From: a bacterium 1xD42-87
Lineage (GTDB): Bacteria; Bacillota; Clostridia; Lachnospirales; Lachnospiraceae
Assembly (NCBI GenBank): GCA_003611805.1
Contig: RAYM01000041.1
Span: 1 to 64,000 of the forward strand
Direction: 5' to 3'
Length of the DNA stretch: 64,000 nt
In this document: one piece after another, positions 33,281 to 42,961 of the stretch
Layout of the letters: each line of letters begins with the position of its first letter
Position numbering within the stretch: position 1 is the stretch's first letter
Notes under the pieces: generated by a model
The model's input: only the letters and a program-made list of their open reading frames with translations
Database searches by the model: none
Told to the model about the DNA's origin: nothing
Translations under genes and position numbers: made by a program

Positions 33281-33462
33281 CCCTGTTCACCGACAACCCC
33301 TTAGAAAGAATGATGATACAGAAACCGGGCGACGGGCGGCGTGGAAAATCGCCGCCCGCTTCCATTCCCCCGCGCTGCAAGGGCTGTCCCTACAACCGGG
33401 AGCCGCCCTGCGTGGGGTATTGTATCAAGAAGCTGACAGAGAAGAAAACCACGGGAAAATGA
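33277..33462 (+). CDS. small Cys-rich ICE protein, 61 aa
   Basis: ATG 33277 overlaps the DUF4366 stop (ATGA). RCKGCPYNREPPCVGYCIKK holds four Cys in a CxxC-N8-CxxxC arrangement that could bind zinc. It is a conserved position before topB in this ICE family; function unknown. Confidence 0.7.
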   Translation: MTLFTDNPLERMMIQKPGDGRRGKSPPASIPPRCKGCPYNREPPCVGYCIKKLTEKKTTGK

Positions 33463-33477
33463 AAGGAGGATTTTTAA

Positions 33478-35565
33478 GTGCAGTTAGTCATTGCAGAAAA
33501 GCCCAGCGTCGCGGCAAGTATCGCCGCCGCGCTTGGCGTTAAGGAAAAGAAAGACGGATATATTGAGGGCGGGGGCTACCTCATTTCTTGGTGCGTCGGT
33601 CATTTGGTGGAGCTTGCGGAAGCTGCCGCCTATGGGGAGCAGTATAAAAAGTGGAGCTATGAGAGCTTACCCATTCTGCCGGAGGAATGGCAGTACACCG
33701 TCGACGCCGATAAGGGGAAACAGTTCAAAACCTTAAAGGAGCTTATGCACCGCGCCGACGTTTCCGAAGTGGTGAACGCCTGCGACGCTGGGCGCGAGGG
33801 GGAATTGATTTTCCGCTTTGTGTACGGCGTGGCACAGTGTAACAAGCCTATGCGCCGCTTGTGGATTTCCTCAATGGAGGACGCGGCGATTAAGGCGGGC
33901 TTTGCAGACTTAGGGGACGGGCGGGACTATGACGCGCTCTATGCTTCCGCATTGTGCCGCGCAAAAGCCGACTGGATCATTGGTATCAACGCGACACGCC
34001 TTTTCTCCTGCCTGTATCACAAGACCTTGAACGTGGGGCGGGTACAGACCCCCACACTGAAAATGCTGGTTGACCGGGGCGAAGCGATCTCCCATTTCAA
34101 GAAAGAAAAATATTACCATGTACGCCTTGACTTATCCGGCGCGGAAGCCGCCAGCGAAAGGATTTCAGATAAACCGGGAGCCGCCACACTGAAAGCGGCT
34201 TGCGAAGCGGAAACGGCGGTTTGCGTTTCCCTCACCAAAGAGAAAAAGACAACCGCCCCGCCGAAGCTCTTTGACCTCACTTCTTTACAGAGGGAAGCCA
34301 ATAAAATCTACGGCTACACGGCGAAGCAGACCCTTGACCTTGCACAGACCTTATATGAAAAACGGCTGCTTACCTACCCCCGGACAGACAGCGCATTTCT
34401 GACCGACGACATGGGGGACACGGTGGCAAAGACCGTCGCCATGTTATCCGGCAAGCTGCCTTTTATGGAGGGCGCGGAGTTTACCCCGGACGTTTCCCGG
34501 ACGCTTGACAGCAGCAAAGTTTCAGACCACCACGCCATTATCCCCACTATGGAGCTTGCAAAGACCGACCCTGCCGCCCTGCCGGAAAGTGAAAGGAATA
34601 TCCTCACCCTTGCCGGGGCGCGTCTTATTTTCGCTGCCGCCGAGCCGCATATCTTTGAAGCGGTCACGGCGGTTTTCTCATGCGCCGGTACGGAGTTTAC
34701 GGCACGGGGAAAGACAGTGCTTGCGGGCGGCTGGAAAGACCTTGAACGCCGCTACCGGGCGACATTAAAGGGCAAGCCCGACCCGGAGGATATGGAGGAA
34801 GAAAACACCCTGCCGGAGCTTTCCGAGGGACAGACCTTTACAAGCCCTACGGCAAAGGTAACGGAGCATTTCACAACGCCGCCGAAGCCCCACAGCGAAG
34901 CAACTTTGCTTTCGGCAATGGAACGCGCCGGGAACGGGGACACCGACCCGGACGCGGAACGCCGGGGGCTTGGCACACCCGCCACCCGCGCCGCTGTCAT
35001 TGAAAAGCTGGTGAAGTCCGGCTTTGCAGAGCGCAAGGGAAAACAGCTTATCCCCACGCACAACGGAGCCGCCCTTGTGTCTGTCCTGCCGGATATGCTG
35101 ACTTCCCCGCAGCTTACCGCCGAATGGGAAAACAATCTGACGCAGATCGCAAAGGGAGCCACCGACGCTGGGGAGTTTATGCAGCGCATTGAAGCTATGG
35201 CGCGGGAGCTGGTAAAGGAAAACACCGCCGCCGACAAAGGCAAGGCAGCTTTCACGGGCGGGGAGGAAAAGCCCTCTATCGGGAAATGCCCCCGGTGCGG
35301 CTGTCCCGTCCATGAGGGAAAGAAAAATTTCTACTGCTCTAACCGGGATTGCGCCTTTACCATGTGGAAAAACGACCGTTTCTTTGAGGAAAGGAAAGTC
35401 ACCTTTACCCCGAAGATTGCCGCCGCCCTCTTAAAATCCGGCAAGGCGAATGTCAAGGGCTTATATTCCCCGAAAACAGGCAAAACCTATGACGGAACCG
35501 TTGTTTTAGCTGATACGGGTGGGAAGTACGTCAACTACAAGATTGAGATACCGAAGAAAAAATAA
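33478..35565 (+). CDS. topB: type IA DNA topoisomerase III (TopB)
   Basis: 695 residues from GTG 33478 after AAAGGAGGATTTTTAA. Toprim motifs VIAEKPSVAASIAAALGV and NACDAGREGELIFRFVYG; active-site Tyr in KRLLTYPRTDSAFLTDDM near residue 300; RAKADWIIGINATR; a C-terminal zinc-ribbon CPRCGCPVHEGKKNFYC (about 604-630) followed by a short domain to the end. It relaxes or decatenates the ICE during rolling-circle transfer. Standard component of Tn1549-like ICEs. Confidence 0.95.
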   Translation: MQLVIAEKPSVAASIAAALGVKEKKDGYIEGGGYLISWCVGHLVELAEAAAYGEQYKKWSYESLPILPEEWQYTVDADKGKQFKTLKELMHRADVSEVVNACDAGREGELIFRFVYGVAQCNKPMRRLWISSMEDAAIKAGFADLGDGRDYDALYASALCRAKADWIIGINATRLFSCLYHKTLNVGRVQTPTLKMLVDRGEAISHFKKEKYYHVRLDLSGAEAASERISDKPGAATLKAACEAETAVCVSLTKEKKTTAPPKLFDLTSLQREANKIYGYTAKQTLDLAQTLYEKRLLTYPRTDSAFLTDDMGDTVAKTVAMLSGKLPFMEGAEFTPDVSRTLDSSKVSDHHAIIPTMELAKTDPAALPESERNILTLAGARLIFAAAEPHIFEAVTAVFSCAGTEFTARGKTVLAGGWKDLERRYRATLKGKPDPEDMEEENTLPELSEGQTFTSPTAKVTEHFTTPPKPHSEATLLSAMERAGNGDTDPDAERRGLGTPATRAAVIEKLVKSGFAERKGKQLIPTHNGAALVSVLPDMLTSPQLTAEWENNLTQIAKGATDAGEFMQRIEAMARELVKENTAADKGKAAFTGGEEKPSIGKCPRCGCPVHEGKKNFYCSNRDCAFTMWKNDRFFEERKVTFTPKIAAALLKSGKANVKGLYSPKTGKTYDGTVVLADTGGKYVNYKIEIPKKK

Positions 35566-35566
35566 G

Positions 35567-35671
35567 TTTCGTAGCAAGCATAGGAAAAGAGTACCCTTTT
35601 CCGTAAATCCCCTTTCGACGCTGACGCGCCGGACGGGGATTTTGCTTGTTGGGAAGTGTCCCAAACCCTCT
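35567..35671 (+). other. oriT-like block, copy 1 (upstream of the ArdA-ArdC gene)
   Basis: A 39-bp block beginning TTTCGTAGCAAGCATAGG (35567-35605), a hairpin AAATCCCC...GGGGATTT (35605-35642), then a 28-bp block beginning GCTTGTTGGGAAGTGTCCC (35644-35671), which itself folds as TTGGGA-AGTG-TCCCAA. Both blocks occur exactly, in opposite orientation, before the outer mobC (44631-44725), where a different hairpin lies between them. Leading-region anti-restriction genes follow, as expected next to an oriT. Confidence 0.6.
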
Positions 35672-35690
35672 GTATCTTTAGAGGGTTTTA
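35663..35690 (+). terminator. terminator-like hairpin after the oriT-like block
   Basis: AAACCCTCT (35663-35671) pairs perfectly with AGAGGGTTT (35680-35688), then TTACCC. It overlaps the end of the oriT-like block, so it may end the topB transcript or be part of the origin. Confidence 0.55.
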
Positions 35691-35805
35691 CCCTCTTTGA
35701 AAAAATAAAAAACTTTGGCAGAAAGCGCGGGCGCGGTGTAGGACGGACAAGGGAGCCGGAACGCCGCGCCCTTTTTCTGCCCCAACGGAAAGGAGGAATG
35801 AAGCT

Positions 35806-38800
35806 ATGGCAGGTTTACGGGAAGCCGTAAAGGACTATCAAGACGAACTGCAAGCGGGGATTGCATGGGTAGCGTTTTGGCGGGAGGGGCGTTCATGGCA
35901 CAGCGATTATATCTACCTTGAAACGGACGACACCCTCACCCCGGAGGACAGGGGACGCTTGCGGGAGATACAGGAAAAAGACCCCGCCGCCGTTGTCCTA
36001 AACGGCTACTATTGCGGTTACTTGGGCGAGGACATGAACCTTGCGGAGCTGACCGCCGGGGTACGCCGCCACTATGAGAACGGCTATAACAACGTGGCTG
36101 ACTTTATCGAAGCCCACGACGACACCTTACCCCCGGAGCTGTTGGAGGAAGCAAGAGCCGCCGCCCACGACGCAGGGCTTCCCTTTTCGGAAAAGCCCTA
36201 CCGGGACGGGGAGGATTTTAACCCCTATGTATTTGACGGGAGCATGAGCATAGAGGATTTCGAGCTTATGCACCGCATGATGAACGAAGAAAGGAGCAAG
36301 CAAATGAGCGAAACATTTTCAATCCTAATCGACAGCCGCACCCGCTTTGAAACCGGGAAACCGGGCGGCGAGTGGCTTTCCATGCCGACCACTACGGAGC
36401 AGCTTCACGCCGCTATGAGAAGCGTCGGCATTACCGCAGAGAACCCGCAGGATTTTTTCATCAATGGATTTTCCAACACCGAGCAATACCCCTTTGACGT
36501 GCCGCTTTCCGTGATACAGGGCAGCACCATTGACGAGCTGAATTATTTAGGCAAGCTCTTAGAAATGCAAAGCGACGAGGACAGGGACAAATTCACGGCG
36601 GCGGTAATGCTGGGGGAACACGCCGGGAGCGTGAAAGACCTTATCAACCTTGCGCAGAACCTTGACTGCTACTGGATATACCCTGCTGTCCGAACCGAAG
36701 CCGACTACGGCTATTACCTCATTGACGAGCTGGACGAATTGGAGCTGCCCGAAGAAGCAAAGAAGTATTTCAAGTACGAGGAATACGGGCGGGACGCGGT
36801 TCAGAAAGACCGGGGACAGTTTACCGATCAAGGCTATATCTACAACAACGGCAACACCTTTTCACAGTGGTACAACGGGCGGGACAATGACATACCGAAA
36901 GAATACAAGGTTATGAGCTTCCCGGAGCCGGAACGCCCTACCCCGGATAAACTGGAAAAGGACGAAGCCGCGCCGGAACAGGAAGCCGCCCCGCAGGAGC
37001 CGCAGCCGGAAGCCCAGCCGCGCCCGGTGAACCCGATTATTCTTACCGCCGACAAACCTGCTGAAAAGCTGAAAGAAATCACAGACCGCTTGGAGCAGGG
37101 AATTACAGAATTATTTGACAGTGAACGCTACAAGGAATATCTGCAAGTCATGTCAAAGTTCCACAATTACAGCTTCAACAATACGCTGCTGATCGCCATG
37201 CAGAAGCCCGACGCTTCCCTTATCGCCGGATTTAACGCATGGAAAAATAACTTTGGACGGAACGTAATGCGCGGGGAAAAGGGCATACGCATACTTGCCC
37301 CGTCGCCGTACAAAATCCGGCAGGAGGTAGAGAAAAAAGACCCGCAGACGGGAAAGACGGTGACAGACAGCAACGGGAAGCCCGTCACGGAAACAAAAGA
37401 AATCCAAATCCCCGCTTATAAAGTTGTCGCCGTTTTTGACGTATCGCAGACCGAGGGGCGGGAGCTTCCCAGCATTTCCGCAAACGAGCTGACCGGGGAC
37501 GTGGAACAGTACGAGGATTTTTTCGCCGCGCTGGAAAAGACCTCTCCCGTGCCTATGGGCTTTGAAAAGATCGAGGGGACAGCCCACGGCTACTATCATT
37601 TAGAGGAAAAGCGTATTGCCATTGACGAGGGCATGAGCCAGCTTCAGAACCTAAAGACTGCTATCCATGAGATCGCTCACGCGAAGCTGCACGACATTGA
37701 CCTTAACGCCCCGGAACAGCCGGACAGACCCGACCGCAGGACAAGGGAGGTACAGGCGGAAAGTATCGCCTATACCGTGTGCCAGCATTACGGGCTTGAC
37801 ACGTCCGACTATTCCTTTGGGTACGTCGCCGGGTGGAGCAGCGGGCGGGAGCTTGCGGAGCTGAAAATTTCCCTTGAAACAATCCGCGCCACCGCCGCCG
37901 AGATCATCAACACCATTGACGGGCATTTTGCGGAGCTGCAAAAGGAACGGGAAGCCGCAAAAGCACAGGAAGCAGAAAAAGAGCCGACACCCGACCTTGC
38001 CGCAGAGCCAACCGTCACAATCCTTTGGAGCGAAAGCCCCCAGCTACGGGAGGGCGACACATTCCCCCTGTCCCGTGCCAATGCCCTTATCGAAGCCATT
38101 GACGAAGCGAACCTTGCAAGCCCCGGATATGATAAAACGGAGTTCCGCATTGATTATGTGATGAACGGCACACCCGACCACTACGAGGGGCGGCAGGATT
38201 TAGGCGACGGGGAGGGCGCATTGATAGAACATATCGAAAAGTACCATACCTATTATGCCAATGATCCGAATTGGGAAAACTACCTTTTACAGCATGAGGG
38301 AAAGGAAGCACTGGAAGCCGACAAGGAACACCGGGCAATGCTGCTGAATGAGTTTATCCCATATCTGAAACTGCATTGTAACTTATCCGAAATGGAGCGT
38401 ATCGCCGGAGAAGCCCTGCAATCCGGGGAGAGCCTTACCCCAACGGAAACCGCCTACCATACCGCCATGCAAGCCTATGTTGCCGAGTGCCGGGGGCTTA
38501 TCAATCAAGGCGAATACCATTTGCCGCCCGTCCCACAGCTTAAAGATTTTGACGTGGAGCTTGCCGCCTACAAGGAACACGTCAAGGCAGAAATCGCACA
38601 GGAAGCGGCAGACGCGGGAATGACCGTGGAGGAATACGCCGCCAACGGGTATGAGCCTTACACCGCGCCGGAGCCGGAAGCAGCGCAGACCGCCGAACCG
38701 CAGGAGCCGGGAGAACCCGAAGCACAGGAAAAGCCGCAGAAGCCGGAAAGCCCCATTTCTGAAAAAGCAGATATGCCGGAACAGGCAGAGCCAACCACCA

Positions 38801-40989
38801 GCGAAGCGGCGCAGACTTCCACCCCGGAGCCGACGGAAACAACGGTTACATACTACCCGATCAACGAGAACGCCGCCCGCCGCGCAAAGGAAGCAATCAG
38901 CTTTTCCGATTACAAGCCCGGAAGCGCAACGGCAGAATACCGCCACTATGTAGACGAAGCCGCCGAGATTGCCGCAAGGCAGAAAAAGCGCGTTGACCCC
39001 TCTTTCCATGAGAAGATCGACGGGCTGCTTGACGCTTACGCCCGGAAGCTGGCGGCGAACATGAATAAGGGCTACGAGATCACCGCCCGCGTCCCGTCCA
39101 TTATGATTGCCGGGGGAAGCAATTTCCCTGTCCGTAAAAAGGAGAAGCAGAACGCCGCCGCAGATAAAAATATGCAGGAGTTTACGGAGATACAGGGCTT
39201 GCTTGACAAAATCCGCAGTACGGGCATGGGCGGTATCAGTGCCGACGACCCCAACGCCGTTTCTAAGCTGGAAAGCAAACTTGCAAAGCTGGAAGCCTTG
39301 CAGGAAACCATGAAAGCGGTCAACGCCTACTACCGCAAGCATAAGACCCTTGACGGCTGCCCCCATTTATCCCCGGAGCAGATCGAAAAGCTGAAAGCGT
39401 CCATGTCCGGCAGCTACCGGGCGAACCCGAAACCTTTTGAGAGCTACCAGCTATCCAACAACAACGCGGAAATCCACAGGCTGAAAAACCGCATTACCGC
39501 CCTTACCCGCAGGAAAGAGCTTGGATATGTGGGCTGGGAGTTTGACGGGGGACGTGTGGAAGCCAATACAGCAGATAACCGCTTGCAGATTTTCTTTGAT
39601 GAAAAGCCGGATAAGGACATACGGGAGGAACTCAAAGGGAACGGCTTCCGCTATGCGCCCAGCGCGGAAGCATGGCAGCGGCAGCTAAACGACAATGCAA
39701 TCTACGCCGCCGACCGTATTAAGTGCATACAGCCCCTTACCGGGGAACGCCCCACCGAGTTACAGAAGCGGGCAAGGCAGGAAGCCGCCGCACAGAAAGA
39801 AGCCGCACAGGAGCAGCCGCAGGAGGAAACACAGGGCGCAGAGCCGGGAACCACGGACACGCCGGAGAAACCTTTTGAGCCGGAAAGCATTTATAAGGTG
39901 CGGCAGAACCCATACAGCGACAGCCCGGAAAACAGCTCTATCTTGCAGGAGTATGTGACACAGGAAAACGGCATGGCAAAGCTGGGGGACATTCTCTACA
40001 CAGGAACGCCGGAGAAATGCCGGGAGCTTTTGGGGAAGCTGGAAGCCGGGGAGCTGACACAGGGCGACGTGAAAGAACTTTATGCAAAGGCACAGGAAGC
40101 ACAGCCCGCAGCCGAGCCGGGACAGGAAACGCCGGAGCCGCCCGCCGCAGAGCAAGAGCCGGACAAGGACACCTTTTCTATTTACCAGCTAAAGCGCGGC
40201 GACGAAACAAGGGACTACCGCTTTGAACCTTACGACCGCTTACAGGCGGCGGGGCTTTCCGTGGAAGCGGCGAATTATGACCTTATCTATACCGCGCCAC
40301 TTGCGCCGGATATGACGCTTGAAGATATTTCCGTCCGTTTCAATATCGACCACCCGAAAGATTTTAAGGGACACAGCCTTTCAACCTCTGACGTGGTAGT
40401 GCTTCATCAGAACGGACAGGACACCGCCCACTATGCAGACAGTTACGGTTATCGGGAAGTGCCGGAGTTTTTACAGGAGCAGACACCGCAGCTTACCCCC
40501 GACACCCGCATGACCGGGGAGCAGATCAGAACGCCACGGGGGAGCTTTTCTGTAACCGATATGACCGCCGAGCAGATGAAAGAAGCCGGGTATGGATTTC
40601 ACCACACGTCGGAGGACGGGAAGTATCTCATTATGGGGAACGGGACACAGGCGTTTGCGATTGCCGCAGAACAGCCGGAAAAGGTAAACCCCTTAAAGCA
40701 CGTCGAGGACGCTATCGAGCAGAACGACAATAATTTTGACGGTATTATCAACAACACGCCCACCCCTACCGCCGACGAGCTGGATGCAAAGGCGAGAAGC
40801 GGCGAACAGATCTCCCTTGCCGAGTATGCCGCTGCACTGAAAGCGGATAAGGAACAGGGCAAGAAAGCGGAGCCGGGGAAAAAGTCGGAAAAGAAGCCCT
40901 CTATCCGGGCGCAGCTTAAAGCCGACAAGGAACGGGCGGCGCAGAAGAAACAGGCAAGAAGTAAGTCGCAGGACTTGGAAAGGAGCTGA
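35806..40989 (+). CDS. giant multidomain anti-restriction protein: ArdA, ArdC/metallopeptidase, YodL, DUF4316
   Basis: 1727 residues from ATG 35806 after AAAGGAGGAATGAAGCT. Visible parts: an N-terminal domain (1-160); ArdA-like (about 168-372) from SETFSILIDSRTRFETGK to KVMSFPEPE; a Pro/Glu linker; ArdC N-terminal (about 410-505, KEYLQVMSKFHNYSFNNTLL) and zinc peptidase HEIAH (621-625); further polyvalent-type domains (about 735-830 and 1010-1205); YodL (about 1455-1557, FSIYQLKRGDETRDYRFEPY); DUF4316 tail (about 1627-1727, SIRAQLKADKERAAQKK). ArdA mimics DNA to block type I restriction and ArdC protects incoming single strands. AAAGGAG (36290-36296) before ATG 36304 suggests ArdA onward can also start internally. 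Confidence 0.88.
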   Translation: MAGLREAVKDYQDELQAGIAWVAFWREGRSWHSDYIYLETDDTLTPEDRGRLREIQEKDPAAVVLNGYYCGYLGEDMNLAELTAGVRRHYENGYNNVADFIEAHDDTLPPELLEEARAAAHDAGLPFSEKPYRDGEDFNPYVFDGSMSIEDFELMHRMMNEERSKQMSETFSILIDSRTRFETGKPGGEWLSMPTTTEQLHAAMRSVGITAENPQDFFINGFSNTEQYPFDVPLSVIQGSTIDELNYLGKLLEMQSDEDRDKFTAAVMLGEHAGSVKDLINLAQNLDCYWIYPAVRTEADYGYYLIDELDELELPEEAKKYFKYEEYGRDAVQKDRGQFTDQGYIYNNGNTFSQWYNGRDNDIPKEYKVMSFPEPERPTPDKLEKDEAAPEQEAAPQEPQPEAQPRPVNPIILTADKPAEKLKEITDRLEQGITELFDSERYKEYLQVMSKFHNYSFNNTLLIAMQKPDASLIAGFNAWKNNFGRNVMRGEKGIRILAPSPYKIRQEVEKKDPQTGKTVTDSNGKPVTETKEIQIPAYKVVAVFDVSQTEGRELPSISANELTGDVEQYEDFFAALEKTSPVPMGFEKIEGTAHGYYHLEEKRIAIDEGMSQLQNLKTAIHEIAHAKLHDIDLNAPEQPDRPDRRTREVQAESIAYTVCQHYGLDTSDYSFGYVAGWSSGRELAELKISLETIRATAAEIINTIDGHFAELQKEREAAKAQEAEKEPTPDLAAEPTVTILWSESPQLREGDTFPLSRANALIEAIDEANLASPGYDKTEFRIDYVMNGTPDHYEGRQDLGDGEGALIEHIEKYHTYYANDPNWENYLLQHEGKEALEADKEHRAMLLNEFIPYLKLHCNLSEMERIAGEALQSGESLTPTETAYHTAMQAYVAECRGLINQGEYHLPPVPQLKDFDVELAAYKEHVKAEIAQEAADAGMTVEEYAANGYEPYTAPEPEAAQTAEPQEPGEPEAQEKPQKPESPISEKADMPEQAEPTTSEAAQTSTPEPTETTVTYYPINENAARRAKEAISFSDYKPGSATAEYRHYVDEAAEIAARQKKRVDPSFHEKIDGLLDAYARKLAANMNKGYEITARVPSIMIAGGSNFPVRKKEKQNAAADKNMQEFTEIQGLLDKIRSTGMGGISADDPNAVSKLESKLAKLEALQETMKAVNAYYRKHKTLDGCPHLSPEQIEKLKASMSGSYRANPKPFESYQLSNNNAEIHRLKNRITALTRRKELGYVGWEFDGGRVEANTADNRLQIFFDEKPDKDIREELKGNGFRYAPSAEAWQRQLNDNAIYAADRIKCIQPLTGERPTELQKRARQEAAAQKEAAQEQPQEETQGAEPGTTDTPEKPFEPESIYKVRQNPYSDSPENSSILQEYVTQENGMAKLGDILYTGTPEKCRELLGKLEAGELTQGDVKELYAKAQEAQPAAEPGQETPEPPAAEQEPDKDTFSIYQLKRGDETRDYRFEPYDRLQAAGLSVEAANYDLIYTAPLAPDMTLEDISVRFNIDHPKDFKGHSLSTSDVVVLHQNGQDTAHYADSYGYREVPEFLQEQTPQLTPDTRMTGEQIRTPRGSFSVTDMTAEQMKEAGYGFHHTSEDGKYLIMGNGTQAFAIAAEQPEKVNPLKHVEDAIEQNDNNFDGIINNTPTPTADELDAKARSGEQISLAEYAAALKADKEQGKKAEPGKKSEKKPSIRAQLKADKERAAQKKQARSKSQDLERS

Positions 40990-40993
40990 CCCT

Positions 40994-41947
40994 ATGGGGA
41001 AACGGAATAAATTTGAAAATGTGGACGTGCTGGCTTCCCTTGAAGCCATTCTGAAACAGAACACGGGATTTTATCAGAGCGATTTTGACATTGACAAACA
41101 GATCATTGCGGAAAAGGCGGCAAGCCCCAGCAAGGAGGATAAAACCCTCTTGTGGCTTTCCCGCCCGTCCGGGACGTACTGTTTCCGGGAGCGTGACGTT
41201 TTCATCAGCGATACCGCCCCGCACAATACATGGCGTTACTACAAGGAGCAGAGCCGCGACCCTATTCTTGCGTATGCCGTGGAGCTGACCGGGACAGAGG
41301 GCGGGAAGATCAAGGGCAACCTGTATGAGCTGGACTATGAAAAGCACTATGAGCGCGTCAAGAATGATACCCTTGCAGCCGGGACGGTGACGCTTGTGTA
41401 TGAGCATGGGACGCGGGAGCAGCCCGCAGACCGACGCTTTGACGGTTATCCCGACCCCCAGCTTGGGAAGTTTGAACGCTTCGAGGTACAGCCCCAAAAC
41501 CCGGAAGCCCTGCAATTCCTGTTACGGGAGGAAAAGGAAAGCCGGGATAAACTGAAACCGGGGGATTTTAAGGAGCATATCGCCGCATTGCATGAGGGCA
41601 TGATCGAACGGGAAGCGCGGCGCATTGTGGCAGACATGAAAAAGCTGTCTGCCCCCAACAGCCCGGATAAATCTCATTTCATGGTGGAGCTGTCCCCGTC
41701 CTTTATGCGGCTTGCTTCTACAAAGGACACAGAACGCCTTTTCTCCATGCTGCCCTATAAGACCCTTGCTTTCTCACAAATCAAGAACAGCTACGGCACA
41801 TACGCGCTGATCGGCAAGGACGAGAACCGGGACAGACAGATAAGGAAGCCCCGCCCCTCTGTCCGGGCGCAGCTTGCACAGGATAAAAAGAGAACCGCCC
41901 CGAAGAAAACGGCGGCGAAAACAAAAAATCACGGATTGGAGGTATGA
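40994..41947 (+). CDS. conserved ICE protein with DUF4316-like tail, unknown
   Basis: 317 residues, 4 bp after the giant protein. It begins MGKRNKFENVDVLASLEAIL; the middle contains PSGTYCFRERDVFISDTAPH and a helical segment; the end KPRPSVRAQLAQDKKRTAPK repeats the SIRAQLKADKE tail motif of the preceding protein. Shared tails suggest a common partner or substrate role, such as being sent through the channel. Function unknown. Confidence 0.75.
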   Translation: MGKRNKFENVDVLASLEAILKQNTGFYQSDFDIDKQIIAEKAASPSKEDKTLLWLSRPSGTYCFRERDVFISDTAPHNTWRYYKEQSRDPILAYAVELTGTEGGKIKGNLYELDYEKHYERVKNDTLAAGTVTLVYEHGTREQPADRRFDGYPDPQLGKFERFEVQPQNPEALQFLLREEKESRDKLKPGDFKEHIAALHEGMIEREARRIVADMKKLSAPNSPDKSHFMVELSPSFMRLASTKDTERLFSMLPYKTLAFSQIKNSYGTYALIGKDENRDRQIRKPRPSVRAQLAQDKKRTAPKKTAAKTKNHGLEV

Positions 41948-42165
41948 GCATGAACACATATAATAATTTTACGGTTGAGGAAACCAACCTTTTGAGTATC
42001 TACATGACAGGCAGCAAGGAGGGGCTTTTGGTGGCTATGAACGCCGCGCTGCCCTTTATGGAGGGGGAAATGCGGGACTTTGCCGCCCGTACCCTTGCCA
42101 AAGTAGGGCGCATGACCGAAGCGGAATTTGCGGGGCTTGCCCTTTACCCCGCTGACGAGGTATGA
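41944..42165 (+). CDS. small conserved ICE protein, 73 aa
   Basis: ATG 41944 overlaps the previous stop, with TTGGAGGT upstream. NNFTVEETNLLSIYMTGSKE and RDFAARTLAKVGRMTEAEFA form two helical hairpins. I recognise it as a frequent member of Tn1549-type operons without known function. Confidence 0.72.
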   Translation: MSMNTYNNFTVEETNLLSIYMTGSKEGLLVAMNAALPFMEGEMRDFAARTLAKVGRMTEAEFAGLALYPADEV

Positions 42166-42527
42166 GCGACATTAAGCGGCTAACGCCGCCCCAAAGCCGG
42201 AAAGTCAACGCCCTTGTGCGCCGGACGTGCTGCAATTATGATAGCGGAAACTGTATATTACTGGACGACGGGGACGAGTGCGTATGTCCGCAGCTTATTT
42301 CCTATTCCCTGCTCTGTAAATGGTTCCGCATTGCGGTACTGCCCGCAGATAAGGAGCTGTACGCAGAGCTTTACCATGCGGAGGATATGCGGCGGTGTAG
42401 CGTGTGCGGCTCACCCTTTGCGTCCTGCTCTAACCGGGCTATTTACTGCCCGGACTGCCGGAAACGTATCACCCGCAGACAGACCGCCGAGCGCATGAGG
42501 AAGCTACGGGCGAATGTGACGCGATAG
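42162..42527 (+). CDS. cysteine-rich VLP domain protein
   Basis: 121 residues; ATG 42162 overlaps the preceding TGA. VRRTCCNYDSGNCILLDDGD, CVCPQLISYSLLCKWFRIAV and VLPAD are the Cys-rich VLP domain (pfam14194), followed by a second zinc knuckle CSVCGSPFASCSNRAIYCPD and a basic tail. Likely nucleic-acid binding. Its last 12 bp form the left arm of the 112-bp structured repeat (42516-42627). Confidence 0.86.
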   Translation: MSDIKRLTPPQSRKVNALVRRTCCNYDSGNCILLDDGDECVCPQLISYSLLCKWFRIAVLPADKELYAELYHAEDMRRCSVCGSPFASCSNRAIYCPDCRKRITRRQTAERMRKLRANVTR

Positions 42528-42627
42528 GGGCGAAATAAGCCTTGATTTATGCGGCTTTCCGGGCGGGAAAATAAGGCGGCAAGGGATTTATACCTTTACC
42601 CCCGGAAATGCCGTTCTATTGCGTCAC
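42516..42627. repeat. 112-bp structured repeat, copy 2
   Basis: GTGACGCGATAG (42516-42527) and CTATTGCGTCAC (42616-42627) are complementary ends. Internal AGCCTTGATTTATGCGGCTT and AGGGATTTATACCTT match copy 1 (1239-1350) at the same positions, and arms differ in compensating ways (GTTACGC/GCGTAAC versus GTGACGC/GCGTCAC). It overlaps the stop codon of the Cys-rich protein. Confidence 0.6.
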
Positions 42628-42701
42628 AAACCGATCTCTGCACCCATAAGAAAACCGGGGCGCGGTGGCTATCTGATAGCTGCCGCGTCCCGGTTTTCTT
42701 T

Positions 42702-42959
42702 TTATTCGGACAGTTCTTCTATATCCGTTATTCTGTCTACCATTGCGCCGTAAAACTCACCATTCCCTGCGTTTATGATGAAAAAATCATTTTCTTTGGG
42801 GTAATCTCCATATTCCACGCGCACCATATAGCCTATAAGTATTGCTCCGTTATCAAAAGTAATTTTAAGTTTATTGCCTACATCAATATAGGTTTCCATG
42901 CCATAGCTGCCATTTTCTAATGTTATCCTGTAACAAGTCTGAATGTTTGTAATTTTCAT
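42702..42959 (-). CDS. small hypothetical protein, 85 aa
   Basis: On the minus strand after GGAAAGGAACGGGAATAATT. It starts MKITNIQTCYRITLENGSYG and is mostly beta (KLKITFDNGAILIGYMVRVE), like small SH3-type folds. It sits directly behind the relaxase reading frame and may be its last operon gene. No family recognised. Confidence 0.65.
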   Translation of the reverse strand: MKITNIQTCYRITLENGSYGMETYIDVGNKLKITFDNGAILIGYMVRVEYGDYPKENDFFIINAGNGEFYGAMVDRITDIEELSE

Positions 42960-42961
42960 AA

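Noticed and set aside
38383..39366. 327-codon open frame on the minus strand
   Set aside because: Mirror of the GC-rich 1727-residue gene; no start signal and no recognisable domain.
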